Below, one piece after another: positions 25,920 to 34,102 of a stretch of DNA of 64,000 bases. Below the pieces are notes generated by a model. That model did not search any database. It saw only the letters and a program-made list of their open reading frames with translations, and was not told where the DNA came from. The stretch is taken from the NCBI RefSeq assembly GCF_004339525.1, contig NZ_SMGE01000001.1, forward strand, positions 3,782,001 to 3,846,000. The letters are read 5' to 3'. The stretch is from Flavobacterium sp. 90. Its GTDB lineage: Bacteria > Bacteroidota > Bacteroidia > Flavobacteriales > Flavobacteriaceae. How positions within the stretch are numbered: position 1 is the first letter of the stretch; each line of letters opens with the position of its first letter. The translations under genes were made by a program, and so were the position numbers.

Positions 25920-26797
25920 TCTTCATATATTTTACCACCAGTTTCAAATTGAACTTTTCCATGATTATCTGGACCAAAAGTAGACCAACCCATATCTGTT
26001 TTAATATAACCTGGTAGATTGTTATGTTTATAAATGTTTTTGTCTCCAAATAAGCCTGGTACATCATCATCATCTGTGCCACTTGGTTTTGGACCTCCAA
26101 AAGTAGGATGTGTATGATAAAATCCAGCAATGTCATAAGATTTTGTACCAATCGTAAGACAAGTGGTTGTACCATCAAAACCCATATTGTTCATTAATTT
26201 TGGAAGTTTATTGAATTTACCTAATAGAACTCCATTTTCATCAAATCTTGAACCTGAATATTTTAATCCAACTAATAACAAATCATACACTTTTGTCCTC
26301 AAGTCATCTAAGTTTGCTGTTCTCTGACCAACCATCAAAGCCGAAACTTCTCTATCATACGCATCTTGGATTTTAAGCGTTAAATTCAAAAAAGAATTTA
26401 GATCTGGTCTATTATTAAATTTAATTTCATTAAAATCAGAATTAATAATGTTTTTACCTTCTAATTGTGCTAAAGCTCCTTTATTTGCTTTTCCTATAGA
26501 TTGCACTTCTTTATATAAACGATCAAAATTGTTTTTTGTTTTACGTTTCAAAGTGACATTTCCATCCTGATCAATTTCATAATCGTTTCCAGAAGACATT
26601 CCGCCAGAATTGTTCAAATTTTCTGAATTTTGATCATTACAAACATAAGGATAATTCGTGCAAAAATTTTCCATCTCAACACTATTTTTATCATCTTCAA
26701 TTTGCTGACGCCAAATACTCAGCATAATTTGCCTAAACCTGGCCATTTCAGACGCGCTGGTATCTTTTAGTTCTATATCGTGGTTTTTAACAATCAT
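25916..26797 (-). CDS. JAMM/DUF4329-like domain protein, candidate effector
   Basis: 293 residues. The last 80 residues carry GFYHTHP (His228, His230) and then S-G-T-D (Ser239, Asp242), close to the HxHx(7)SxxD metal site of JAMM/MPN peptidases with one extra residue, and also like DUF4329 domains at the ends of Rhs and other polymorphic toxins. The N-terminal part is helical with no transmembrane segment. It sits after a tail chaperone gene inside the tail block, and is coupled to an exported protein. An effector role is an inference; a structural role is not excluded. Confidence 0.55.
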   Translation of the reverse strand: MIVKNHDIELKDTSASEMARFRQIMLSIWRQQIEDDKNSVEMENFCTNYPYVCNDQNSENLNNSGGMSSGNDYEIDQDGNVTLKRKTKNNFDRLYKEVQSIGKANKGALAQLEGKNIINSDFNEIKFNNRPDLNSFLNLTLKIQDAYDREVSALMVGQRTANLDDLRTKVYDLLLVGLKYSGSRFDENGVLLGKFNKLPKLMNNMGFDGTTTCLTIGTKSYDIAGFYHTHPTFGGPKPSGTDDDDVPGLFGDKNIYKHNNLPGYIKTDMGWSTFGPDNHGKVQFETGGKIYEE

Positions 26798-26833
26798 TAT
26801 TATGGAGTTTTAAGGAGAACAGAAAAGGTTTTT

Positions 26834-27178
26834 TTAGATTACCTCTATTTTTACAGGTTTAGGTTGAATATGATCTGAGAATGCTGTGGTAATATTGAGA
26901 CGCAAATCATCTTCTTGCTCAATTTTGCCATCGCCGCCCAAATAGCAGTTTTTGAATAAAACTTCAAGAGCCTTGAATTCATCCATTTTTGAGGCTTGCA
27001 ATACAGCAGATCGAATGCTCATATCCGGTTTTTTGAAATACGCAAAAAGTGTAGTTTCATCGTCATCTGCAATGGTTAGTTTAACTACTTTTTTATGCTT
27101 GTATTTCCATTGGTTTAGTTGCGCTTGCGTAATATTTCCGTCAAGAACATCGGCAGTTTTTGAGATTGTTTCTTCCAT
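26834..27178 (-). CDS. Tail assembly chaperone-like protein 1
   Basis: 114 residues. It shares a core with the 156-residue protein at 37621-38091: V-(V/L)-K-L-T-x-A-D...(Y/F)...KKP, then a helix and LFK-(N/E)-C-(Y/I)-L. These small proteins lie after tube genes in many phage tail clusters and are thought to chaperone the tape measure. It is downstream of the sheath-tube transcript terminator and has no regulon motif of its own. Function inferred from location and paralogy. Confidence 0.55.
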   Translation of the reverse strand: MEETISKTADVLDGNITQAQLNQWKYKHKKVVKLTIADDDETTLFAYFKKPDMSIRSAVLQASKMDEFKALEVLFKNCYLGGDGKIEQEDDLRLNITTAFSDHIQPKPVKIEVI

Positions 27179-27367
27179 TTTGAGAGGTATTATTTGTTTT
27201 TATGATAGGGTAATTGATGTCAGATTTAGTGGTGTCTTTTGCTTTTGCTGAAATGTATTAGCAGCGCATAATATTTTGAGACACAGATATAAATGTCAAA
27301 TCGGTTATTGTAACGGATTGACGTTTTTCTATTCTTGATAGAAATTGAATTATTTATGAAAACGGAT
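27179..27367. other. Gap upstream of tail chaperone 1
   Basis: About 190 bp; a weak -33/-7-like pair (TTGAC ... TATATCTG) can be seen on the minus strand near 27270-27300. No regulon motif. Confidence 0.3.
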
Positions 27368-27426
27368 AAAAAAAAGAGGCTGCCTGAGTTATTTCTGTTG
27401 AAGTTGAATACCCTCGAAGCAGCCTC
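27368..27426 (-). terminator. Terminator after the sheath-tube transcript
   Basis: GAGGCTGC (27376-27383) pairs with GCAGCCTC (27419-27426); on the minus strand the stem is followed by seven T. 27427-27604 has no gene. Confidence 0.75.
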
Positions 27427-27604
27427 CTGAAGTAAATTCCCTGCTTAAAACGGACTAATAAAGAGCATGTAGAATAGTTTGCATGCAAAAATCATGTTGC
27501 TTTTGAACTTCTTTTTTGCGTAACGCGTTTGATATTGGTTTTCTCTTTTTAGTCGGTTTTAGAGACAGGGAAGGGGATTATGGTTTTAGGAATTTATAGG
27601 CTGA

Positions 27605-28030
27605 TTAGTTCCACTCAACGTGAGAACAGATCAAGTCAAAAGAAACTGCAATTTTAGTATCTCCCTGGCTAATTCCTCTGCTGTTTGAGTTAAACTCACA
27701 GTTTCTTACTGTGTGTGTAATCACTTCGTTACTATCGTCAAGGTAACTTACGATAATGCTAAAAGGATTAATATCCTGTAATCTTTGTCCTTTTGGCAAA
27801 GCAGCCAAAATTGCTTCTACCTCATAGTTGTATAAAGTGATTGAAGCTTTTGCCTCGTATTTTCCTCTACCTCTATGAACTGGCATATCTCCGGCTCCGT
27901 AATGGTTTTCTTTAGATACTGAGTCGCTATAGTTTACAGCTGTAATTCCAGTAACGATGTTACCTGCAATACTTACTTCGATAGATGACCAGCTGTGTTG
28001 TTGTCCGTTAATTAATGGTAATTTATTCAT
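27605..28030 (-). CDS. Contractile tail tube protein
   Basis: 141 residues, the usual tube length. Characteristic features are SIEVSIAGNIVTGITAVNYS near the start, GAGDMPVHRGRGKYEAKASI, and a final beta-strand pair, as in gp19/Hcp-like tubes of Bacteroidota prophages. It follows the sheath by 127 bp and precedes a terminator, so sheath and tube form one highly expressible unit. By family knowledge it stacks as hexamers into the inner tube. Confidence 0.85.
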   Translation of the reverse strand: MNKLPLINGQQHSWSSIEVSIAGNIVTGITAVNYSDSVSKENHYGAGDMPVHRGRGKYEAKASITLYNYEVEAILAALPKGQRLQDINPFSIIVSYLDDSNEVITHTVRNCEFNSNSRGISQGDTKIAVSFDLICSHVEWN

Positions 28031-28157
28031 ATGTCGCTTTATTTGTTTTTTTAATAATCCCGATAACGTTCAGGAGCTATAACCTTCTTCAGCGTTTTGC
28101 AACAACTGAAGAATGGCAATAACATTGGTGAATTTTTATTGTTTTGTGAATGGTAAA

Positions 28158-29318
28158 TTATGCTTTATCGATTCCAAAAGGATTTTTGAATCCAAGATCA
28201 ACCATAATTTTGCGTGCAGTTCCAACCGGAGTAATTTCTGCTTTTACTTTTAATTCAGAAGTTGCTAAAATGTTTTGTTTTGGATCCACATAAACATCAA
28301 AAGCCGAAACTTCCTGATTTGCAATCATTCCTTCTAAAGCAGATCTGCATAAACCTTCAAAGCTTTTTGAAACTGATTGAGGTAATTTCCCGTCGATATC
28401 TACTAAAACCGGAGAAGCCAATTTTGGTAATAAAGCTGTACGCAATAAACGAGTTGCTTTGTTGATTGTACGGTTGTTTTCTACATAAGCAAAATCAGAT
28501 GTTCCTGAAGTACAAGTTGCGCTATCGTTAAAATAAACGCCTGGTAAACCAGTATGAGTTCTTGCAAAAATGTATCTTTTTTCGTTTAAGTCACCTAAAA
28601 GCCCAAGAGTTTTAACTTCTTCTCCGCCTACAAAACCAGCTTTTGCGAAACCTTCACCAGTAAGATTGAATTTTTCGATCCAGGCGATGTTTTCAGATAC
28701 TTTTGCTTTAGAAATTGCACCTAATGCTAATCCAACTGCTGCAGTATTTGGATAATCAACTGCTTTTTCAACATCCATAGCGATAACTACAGATACGTTT
28801 TCTGCTCCTAATTCAGCTAGAGAAGTTGCATCTTCAACAGTAAATCCTTTTCCTTCAAGGATAACTTCAAAAGGCATATAATCTACATAAGCATCCTTGG
28901 CTTGTGTTTGTGCTACAGCCACAGTGTCTAATGTATCTGCAAATGTTGCTGCTCCGGAATAGATGATTGCTAATTGACGAATGTTTCCGTTTGCTTTTTC
29001 CTGCATATCTTTTGCTTTCCCGGCAATAACTTTATAAGAGGTTGCTGCTGTTTTCATGATGTACAAATCACCAGAAGGATTCATTCTGAAAAATTGTTGA
29101 ATTTGGTAGTAAACAGATTGACCACTTACATCGCCTAATTCTTTGATGCCATAAGCTTCAGCATCTTCTAATGAAGATAAAAGAACTACTTTGTCTGCAT
29201 CAAGTTCGTCAGTGGTAACTCCGCTAAAAAGCAATCCTGAAACCATGTCTTGTTCTGGAGTTCTTCTTCCTAATCCGCCTGATAGTTTGTTAATTACTAC
29301 ATCGTTTAATTTACTCAT
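28158..29318 (-). CDS. Contractile tail sheath protein
   Basis: 386 residues. The start MSKLNDVVINKLSGGLGRRT and the phrase DMVSGLLFSGV are typical of the FI/Mu-type sheath family in Bacteroidota, and the C-terminal domain has VDPKQNILATSELKVKAEITPVG with a final VDLGFKNPF, the handshake-strand end of sheaths. Single-protein sheath, unlike the TssB/TssC pair of T6SS. A regulon promoter lies about 250 bp upstream, giving a long leader. Confidence 0.9.
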   Translation of the reverse strand: MSKLNDVVINKLSGGLGRRTPEQDMVSGLLFSGVTTDELDADKVVLLSSLEDAEAYGIKELGDVSGQSVYYQIQQFFRMNPSGDLYIMKTAATSYKVIAGKAKDMQEKANGNIRQLAIIYSGAATFADTLDTVAVAQTQAKDAYVDYMPFEVILEGKGFTVEDATSLAELGAENVSVVIAMDVEKAVDYPNTAAVGLALGAISKAKVSENIAWIEKFNLTGEGFAKAGFVGGEEVKTLGLLGDLNEKRYIFARTHTGLPGVYFNDSATCTSGTSDFAYVENNRTINKATRLLRTALLPKLASPVLVDIDGKLPQSVSKSFEGLCRSALEGMIANQEVSAFDVYVDPKQNILATSELKVKAEITPVGTARKIMVDLGFKNPFGIDKA

Positions 29319-29557
29319 AATATAAAATGTTTAATTGTTTAAAAATTTGTTTTTGGGTTTTTGCTCAAAAAAGGGCAAAAGAGGGGCTGTAACAAGTAGT
29401 GAAACTTGTTATAATCAATCGTTTATTGTTTAAAATGGTATTCGTAATCCAGAATCCAAAAAAGCAGAATTTCTATTTTTGGATGATTTGTAAAAACTGA
29501 TTTTTTAATTGAATTTTGCTCTTGGCCAAGAGATAAATTTGCTTTTGATATCGAGTA

Positions 29558-29622
29558 CAAATTTAAGATTCAATGTTGCTTTTTCCAATTTTTTTGATGG
29601 TCAAAGTCAGTAGTTTCAGTGC
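29558..29622 (-). promoter_or_regulatory. Regulon promoter 3 (sheath-tube)
   Basis: CAGTAGTTTCAGT (29608-29620) is followed at 43 bp by TAAATTTG (29565-29558), here a perfect consensus -7 box. The region 29330-29557 is an untranslated leader with a small GTAACAAG/CTTGTTAT hairpin. The site overlaps the end region of the small HTH gene. Confidence 0.75.
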
Positions 29623-29802
29623 TTAAGCTCGGGCTTCAGTAGCGAGACCTTCATTTATAATAGTATAAATAGTGCGCTCTGTCAGGAACAAAGTATCCGA
29701 AAGTTCAGATACTACAACTTTCATTTGTTTAGCTTGATTTCTATTAAGATAGTTAATAACATAATCTCTCCTTTTGTCTAATAGTGTTCTGCTTCTTTTC
29801 AT
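29623..29802 (-). CDS. 59-residue helix-turn-helix protein, candidate activator
   Basis: Starts at the ATG at 29802-29800 and stops at 29625-29623. N-terminus MKRSRTLLDKRRDYVINYLN is basic and helical; residues about 28-52 (VVVSELSDTLFLTERTIYTI then INEG) have the spacing and the hydrophobic/T-E-R-T-I pattern of a helix-turn-helix. It lies between the 29915-30490 gene and the sheath promoter, downstream of the repressor's divergent control region. In pyocin clusters a small activator (PrtN) lies near the LexA-like repressor (PrtR); this is a candidate analogue, with no sequence similarity claimed. Confidence 0.65.
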   Translation of the reverse strand: MKRSRTLLDKRRDYVINYLNRNQAKQMKVVVSELSDTLFLTERTIYTIINEGLATEARA

Positions 29803-29914
29803 TTGTGGTATTTAAGATGGGATTAATTTAATTTAGCTTTTGGTTTTTTGGTGGCTTATATTTTATGAGTTTTAATTCATAGGGGTAACAATTTTAAACG
29901 AATAAACTTTTTGA

Positions 29915-30490
29915 TTAATTAGTGGTATTGATATCGATATCTCCCTGAACCTGATTTGGATTTATTCCGATTATTCCAGAAGTTAAATCGTATCCTAAAT
30001 CTTCTAATTCTGCATTACTTAATCCGTTGTTAAAAAGGATATATTTCTTTTTTAAAGTGTTTTCGATCAATGTCGTTTTATAAGTGATCTCCCAGATGAA
30101 ATAATCGTTTTTATTCCAATACGTATGTTCGTTTGTGCATTGCTTTTCTCTAATCTTAAAAGTCGAATTAGTGTCAATGTTTGCATTACTAATACTGTTT
30201 GACAATACAGCTTTGTCTATTCGCTGTGCAATATCAAATGCATTTGCATAACTTGTAGATGAAATAGTATCAACCGGTAATACGATATACAAGCAAAATG
30301 ACACATCTGCTTTGTAATTTTTTTCAGAAGATGTTTCCCAGTTTACAGTGTCGTATTTAAACATTGCTAACGGCGTTTCGATAGAAGTTTTAAAAACGGC
30401 ATCACTATAAAGCTGAACTGTTGGCGCATTAGAAGTGAACTCCGCTTCGATTGCGTTCTTTTTTTCGGTATAAAAGTCTTTTAGAATCAT
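29915..30490 (-). CDS. Tail terminator/completion-like protein
   Basis: 191 residues starting MILKDFYTEKKNAIEAEF. The middle is beta-rich with EITYKTTLIE strands. It is positioned two genes upstream of the sheath, where P2/Mu-like clusters have the tail terminator or completion gene. No clear motif was recognised. It begins right at the operator-rich region opposite the repressor, so it would be controlled by the repressor and is likely co-transcribed with the small HTH gene 112 bp downstream. Confidence 0.5.
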   Translation of the reverse strand: MILKDFYTEKKNAIEAEFTSNAPTVQLYSDAVFKTSIETPLAMFKYDTVNWETSSEKNYKADVSFCLYIVLPVDTISSTSYANAFDIAQRIDKAVLSNSISNANIDTNSTFKIREKQCTNEHTYWNKNDYFIWEITYKTTLIENTLKKKYILFNNGLSNAELEDLGYDLTSGIIGINPNQVQGDIDINTTN

Positions 30491-30509
30491 ATGATGGATT
30501 TATTTTCTA

Positions 30510-30575
30510 CAAATATACAACATATGTTTTAAATTACACAACATATTACATTAAAAAATGCAGTTATTTCAGTAA
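30510..30575 (-). promoter_or_regulatory. Promoter of the 29915-30490 gene with degenerate regulon element
   Basis: TATATTTG (30517-30510) is a perfect -7 box. CAGTTATTTCAGTAA (30561-30575) is a three-mismatch version of the regulon element (the third at its outer base), 44 bp away. Both overlap repressor-type repeats. Confidence 0.55.
30519..30551. promoter_or_regulatory. Candidate repressor operators, left set
   Basis: AACATATGTT (30519-30528) is a perfect palindrome directly upstream of the -7 box; AACATATTACAT (30540-30551) is identical to the copy at 30740-30751, exactly 200 bp away. Confidence 0.6.
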
Positions 30576-30699
30576 TATGATTTAATTTTTTATCTTGTAT
30601 GTTCAAGTAATACAATAAGAAATGGGTTACAAATAGCTTGTAAATCAGCTATTTTAAAGAAAAAAAGTAAAAGTGTGCAATTATTCAAGATATATTATT

Positions 30700-30751
30700 T
30701 AGCTTTGCAACATATAGTGGAGTGTTTTGTTTTATCTAAAACATATTACAT
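30700..30751. promoter_or_regulatory. Repressor promoter and operators, right set
   Basis: TAGCTTTG (30700-30707) is a perfect -7 box on the plus strand for the repressor. AACATAT at 30709-30715 covers the start point and AACATATTACAT at 30740-30751 lies in the leader. This arrangement fits autorepression. Confidence 0.6.
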
Positions 30752-30774
30752 AATATAATAAAGACAACTACAAC

Positions 30775-31575
30775 ATGGAAATACATACTAAGATCAAACG
30801 TATTATAGACGAGATGAAGTTAAACAATAACTCATTTGCGAAGTTAATAGGAGTAACCAGTACTACGATAGATAGTATCACGATTGGAAGATTGCAAGCT
30901 GACGGAGATAGAAAAAGAACCAAACCTGGTTTTGATTTGCTTCAAAGTATCATTACACATTGCAATGTAAATCCGGATTATTTTTTTGGAGACAGCGATG
31001 AAATTTTCACCAATAAAACAACTGCTGAAGTTGGTTTAAATCTACCAAAGATTATTACGGTAAACGAAGACGGAGAGGAGAATATTAATTTTGTGGGAGT
31101 AAAAGCCCGCGCAGGTTATTTAGATGGTTATTCTGATCCGGAATATATGGAAACGCTTCCTTCTTTTAGTATGCCAATGCTAAAAAACGGAACTTACAGA
31201 TGTTTTGAAATTAAAGGAAATTCGATGTCTACAACAATCCATGATGGAGATTATCTTTTTGGAAAATATGTCGATAATTTTGATGATATCCTTGACGGAA
31301 GAATCTATGTTATTATCAGTAAGAATGATGGAGTAGTGGTAAAAAGGGTTTTAAACCGAATTAGAGAAAGCGGAAAATTAATCCTGAAATCAGACAACAG
31401 AGACGGAAATTATCCAATGTATTCTATTTATGCCGAGGATATTCTGGAAGTTTGGTACGCAAGTATGTACGCTTCGAAACAAATGCCCGATCCAATTAAT
31501 ATTTATGAAAAGATTCATGATCTCGAAAGTAAGTTCTACGAAATGGAAGAGACTTTGAGAAAAAAGTTAAACTAG
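30775..31575 (+). CDS. LexA/CI-like repressor (HTH plus S24 peptidase)
   Basis: 266 residues. Residues 5-70 form an XRE-type helix-turn-helix (FAKLIGVTSTTIDSI). Residues 105-235 are an S24 peptidase: cleavage site Ala113-Gly114 in KARAGY, nucleophile Ser150 in KGNSMSTTIHDGD and Lys190 in GVVVKRV. By family knowledge RecA filaments stimulate self-cleavage at Ala-Gly, so the gene set it represses would be induced by DNA damage. It is the only plus-strand gene in the core of the tail block, divergent from the tail genes, and has AACATAT operators on its own and the opposite promoter. Confidence 0.85.
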   Translation: MEIHTKIKRIIDEMKLNNNSFAKLIGVTSTTIDSITIGRLQADGDRKRTKPGFDLLQSIITHCNVNPDYFFGDSDEIFTNKTTAEVGLNLPKIITVNEDGEENINFVGVKARAGYLDGYSDPEYMETLPSFSMPMLKNGTYRCFEIKGNSMSTTIHDGDYLFGKYVDNFDDILDGRIYVIISKNDGVVVKRVLNRIRESGKLILKSDNRDGNYPMYSIYAEDILEVWYASMYASKQMPDPINIYEKIHDLESKFYEMEETLRKKLN

Positions 31576-31584
31576 ATAAAACAA

Positions 31585-31618
31585 AAAAAACTGCAACGTT
31601 ATGTTGCAGTTTTTTTTA
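31585..31618 (+). terminator. Terminator of the repressor gene
   Basis: ACTGCAAC and GTTGCAGT form an 8-bp stem followed by eight T; it can also serve the convergent exported-protein genes. Confidence 0.85.
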
Positions 31619-31669
31619 TGATACATTTTATCAGTATGTTTTGATACTTCCGATGTGATAACAAGAAAA

Positions 31670-32383
31670 TTAGTTTTCTTTATACTCATCACGCAATACA
31701 CCTGGTTCGTCTTCTAATACTTCATTGCCACTAGGTTCTTCAAGACTTACACCAAACATTTCCATTATCATTTTTTCTTTTTCGGCACAGAGATCTAAAC
31801 CTTCTAATTCCTTATTATTAAAACTCGTTCTTCGAAATACCTGGCTAGGAAATGCGATATAGTCTTTGTTTTTACCGTTTTTTACAAATAGCAAAATGAT
31901 CTTAGGATAAGTATCTTCTATACCGCTGCAGCCCGTTATTCTGTATGTTAATTCGGTAATGTTGTCGTATTTTATTTCGTAATAATTAAAAAGAATATCT
32001 GAAATTTTATTCATTTGGTCTTTTGTAACTAATGTTTTAGAATCATGAAATTTTGATTTTAAGTAGTTTCGTGGTTCTTTATCCTCATAGTATTTTGGCG
32101 TTACAACATAAACCGAATCGTACGTTGAAAAAGGAAATAATAACTTTGTTTTTTCTAATGGAATTTTGAAAAAAGGCACAAGAGTATCTCTCTCATCAAT
32201 CGGACTTGGTGGCGGTGGCGGCATGTTTAATTGAGCTTTACGAAAATTTAAATTTTCATGATAGAATTCACAATTATCGCCACAATAACTGTTTCTAAGC
32301 TCGTTGAGTTTGTTTTTTTGAGCATTACTAACTATCATAAATGAAATAGTTAGCAGAAGTGAGAGGATTGCTTTTTTTACCAT
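31670..32383 (-). CDS. Exported protein, candidate immunity protein 2
   Basis: 237 residues with signal peptide MVKKAILSLLLTISFMIVSNAQ and a proline-rich patch (NMPPPPPSPI). The segment MNKISDILFNYYEI...ITGC followed by IILLFVKNGKNKDYI parallels IEKLSDILYNTCSR...IIRGC and AILFFDENGKVFEY in the neighbour at 32414-33067, so they are paralogues. Both lie after a caspase-like candidate effector and face the periplasm. I propose immunity proteins; no known family recognised. Confidence 0.55.
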   Translation of the reverse strand: MVKKAILSLLLTISFMIVSNAQKNKLNELRNSYCGDNCEFYHENLNFRKAQLNMPPPPPSPIDERDTLVPFFKIPLEKTKLLFPFSTYDSVYVVTPKYYEDKEPRNYLKSKFHDSKTLVTKDQMNKISDILFNYYEIKYDNITELTYRITGCSGIEDTYPKIILLFVKNGKNKDYIAFPSQVFRRTSFNNKELEGLDLCAEKEKMIMEMFGVSLEEPSGNEVLEDEPGVLRDEYKEN

Positions 32384-32413
32384 AGTTTGTGAAATTCTTT
32401 GATCTGATTAAAG

Positions 32414-33067
32414 TTATTTAAAAGCTGAAGCAAGAGGTTCATACTTTGTTTTGATACCTAGATTATTAAAATATTTTTCTAAATCGTTGTACATATAATC
32501 ACTTAAATCTAAGTTTTCTATTTTTCCAAATGTTTCTTTTGTTTTACATTCAAAACATATTTCTAAATACTCAAACACTTTGCCATTCTCGTCAAAAAAT
32601 AAAATAGCATTTCTGGGTAAATAACAACCTCTTATAATTTCGGAACAATTAATATTTAATCTCGAACAAGTGTTGTATAATATGTCCGATAATTTTTCTA
32701 TTTGCGAAAGATTTAAGATTTTAATTTGAGTTACATTTTCCAGTGAAAGTGAATCTAAATTATTTCTTGGCAGCTCAATTCCAATATTATATTCCAGATT
32801 TGTTACAGTTTTTCCAGTTTCTTTGTCATAAGTTTCGCTTGAAACTCTGGTCATACCATCAGAATTTAAATTGTACGATATGATTTTTATTTGAGAAGCT
32901 TTGTTAAAAGGATATGAATTTATTCGCTTTGAAAGATCAAATTTTGCATAAGTTCTTTCCTGAGGCTTGTTGTTTTCAAGTCCAATTGGTTTTGTTTTTG
33001 AAATTTTGTGCTGTCCATTTACAACAATAGTAGAGGATAGGCTAAGGCACAAAATAGTTTTTAGCAT
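32414..33067 (-). CDS. Exported protein, candidate immunity protein 1
   Basis: 217 residues with a short hydrophobic signal (MLKTILCLSLSSTIVVNGQ). Paralogue of the next gene, with conserved Cys residues (NINCSEIIRGCYLP, ICFECKT) that may form disulphides in the periplasm. It starts 61 bp after the effector stop and has its own -7 box in that gap, allowing expression without tailocin induction, as expected for immunity. Confidence 0.55.
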   Translation of the reverse strand: MLKTILCLSLSSTIVVNGQHKISKTKPIGLENNKPQERTYAKFDLSKRINSYPFNKASQIKIISYNLNSDGMTRVSSETYDKETGKTVTNLEYNIGIELPRNNLDSLSLENVTQIKILNLSQIEKLSDILYNTCSRLNINCSEIIRGCYLPRNAILFFDENGKVFEYLEICFECKTKETFGKIENLDLSDYMYNDLEKYFNNLGIKTKYEPLASAFK

Positions 33068-33104
33068 CTTTTTTAAATTCAGGATAATGAGACTCTTTTT
33101 TTAT

Positions 33105-33112
33105 CAAATTTA
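33105..33112 (-). promoter_or_regulatory. -7 box for the immunity-like gene pair
   Basis: TAAATTTG on the minus strand, a perfect TAnnTTTG, between the effector stop and the first exported protein. No regulon element upstream. Confidence 0.5.
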
Positions 33113-33128
33113 CTTTTTTTATTCTGAT

Positions 33129-34091
33129 TTATTTAAATTCCGGATATGTCTCTTCTGTATTTTTTTTCCAACCCTCATATTTTGCTTTCCCCCAATGTTT
33201 AATATAAAAGGTTTCAAACGTTTTAGAAAAATATTGTTGTGCAAAGCCTTCTTTGTTAGTTTGTTGAGTTGTTAATTTTTCAGTTCTTGTTATCAGTTGG
33301 TATATTTTGGTTCCTTTACTAAATAACCATAAATCTTTTTTTGTAGTAATTGTTTTTTTTAGTTCTGTATCATAATATAGCCATCCATTTTTATTTTTCC
33401 ATTGTGATGACAGAAATGAATTTAAAATACAGCGATAATTTTCTACGACCAGCTTTCCTATATTTTGATCCCCAGAATCATCAATAAGGGAAAAATTTGT
33501 GTTTCCAAATATTTTAATTTTTTTATCGGTAAGATCTGCAAGCTCTTCTAAGAATTCAGGTTTGTTGGCTTCATTACATGCAACCGAAAAGAATGCTCCA
33601 TTATCCAGTATGGCTCCTATTAACATTTTTAAACCCAAAAATGTTTTAATTTTTAATTCATCAGGGCCATTTTTAGCAAACATAAGTTTAGACTTTTCAA
33701 GAATTTTTGTAGCATATGCCTCATTTATTTCTTTTGGAATTTCAGTTAGTTTAGAAATTACTAGTTTAATCTCCCGAATTTTATTTGCAAATAAAATAGC
33801 CCGAGCCAGACTGCTTTTAGGGTTTGAAGTGTCAGAAAATATATTACCATGATGTACAAGGCAAACATTTTTATATTCGTATTCTTTATTTAACTCTGCA
33901 ATTTTTTCGAGATCTGCTATTCTATCCATTTTTACAACTTTCCAGATGTCATTATAGACTCTGTTAAATTGTAAAGTACCTCCAAGTTCTAAAACAATCA
34001 AAAGATTTATTTCCGTTTTATTTACAACTATTTTTTTATCTTGAAAACTAGTATTACCATTAACTTCTTTTATTCTAAATGTTCTTTCCAT
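33129..34091 (-). CDS. Caspase-fold-like protein, candidate effector
   Basis: 320 residues, no signal peptide. A hydrophobic strand followed by His-Gly (NVCLVHHGNIF, His81) and a second strand followed by Cys (AFFSVACNEA, Cys172) then a strand KIKIFGNTNFSLI match the His/Cys layout of clan CD peptidases (CHAT, caspase-like, C25). The last 110 residues are a separate charged domain. It starts 11 bp after the PAAR-like tip gene, the classic site for a spike-delivered effector, and is followed by two exported proteins. Catalytic assignment is by pattern only. Confidence 0.5.
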   Translation of the reverse strand: MERTFRIKEVNGNTSFQDKKIVVNKTEINLLIVLELGGTLQFNRVYNDIWKVVKMDRIADLEKIAELNKEYEYKNVCLVHHGNIFSDTSNPKSSLARAILFANKIREIKLVISKLTEIPKEINEAYATKILEKSKLMFAKNGPDELKIKTFLGLKMLIGAILDNGAFFSVACNEANKPEFLEELADLTDKKIKIFGNTNFSLIDDSGDQNIGKLVVENYRCILNSFLSSQWKNKNGWLYYDTELKKTITTKKDLWLFSKGTKIYQLITRTEKLTTQQTNKEGFAQQYFSKTFETFYIKHWGKAKYEGWKKNTEETYPEFK

Positions 34092-34102
34092 TTTTTTAGT
34101 TA

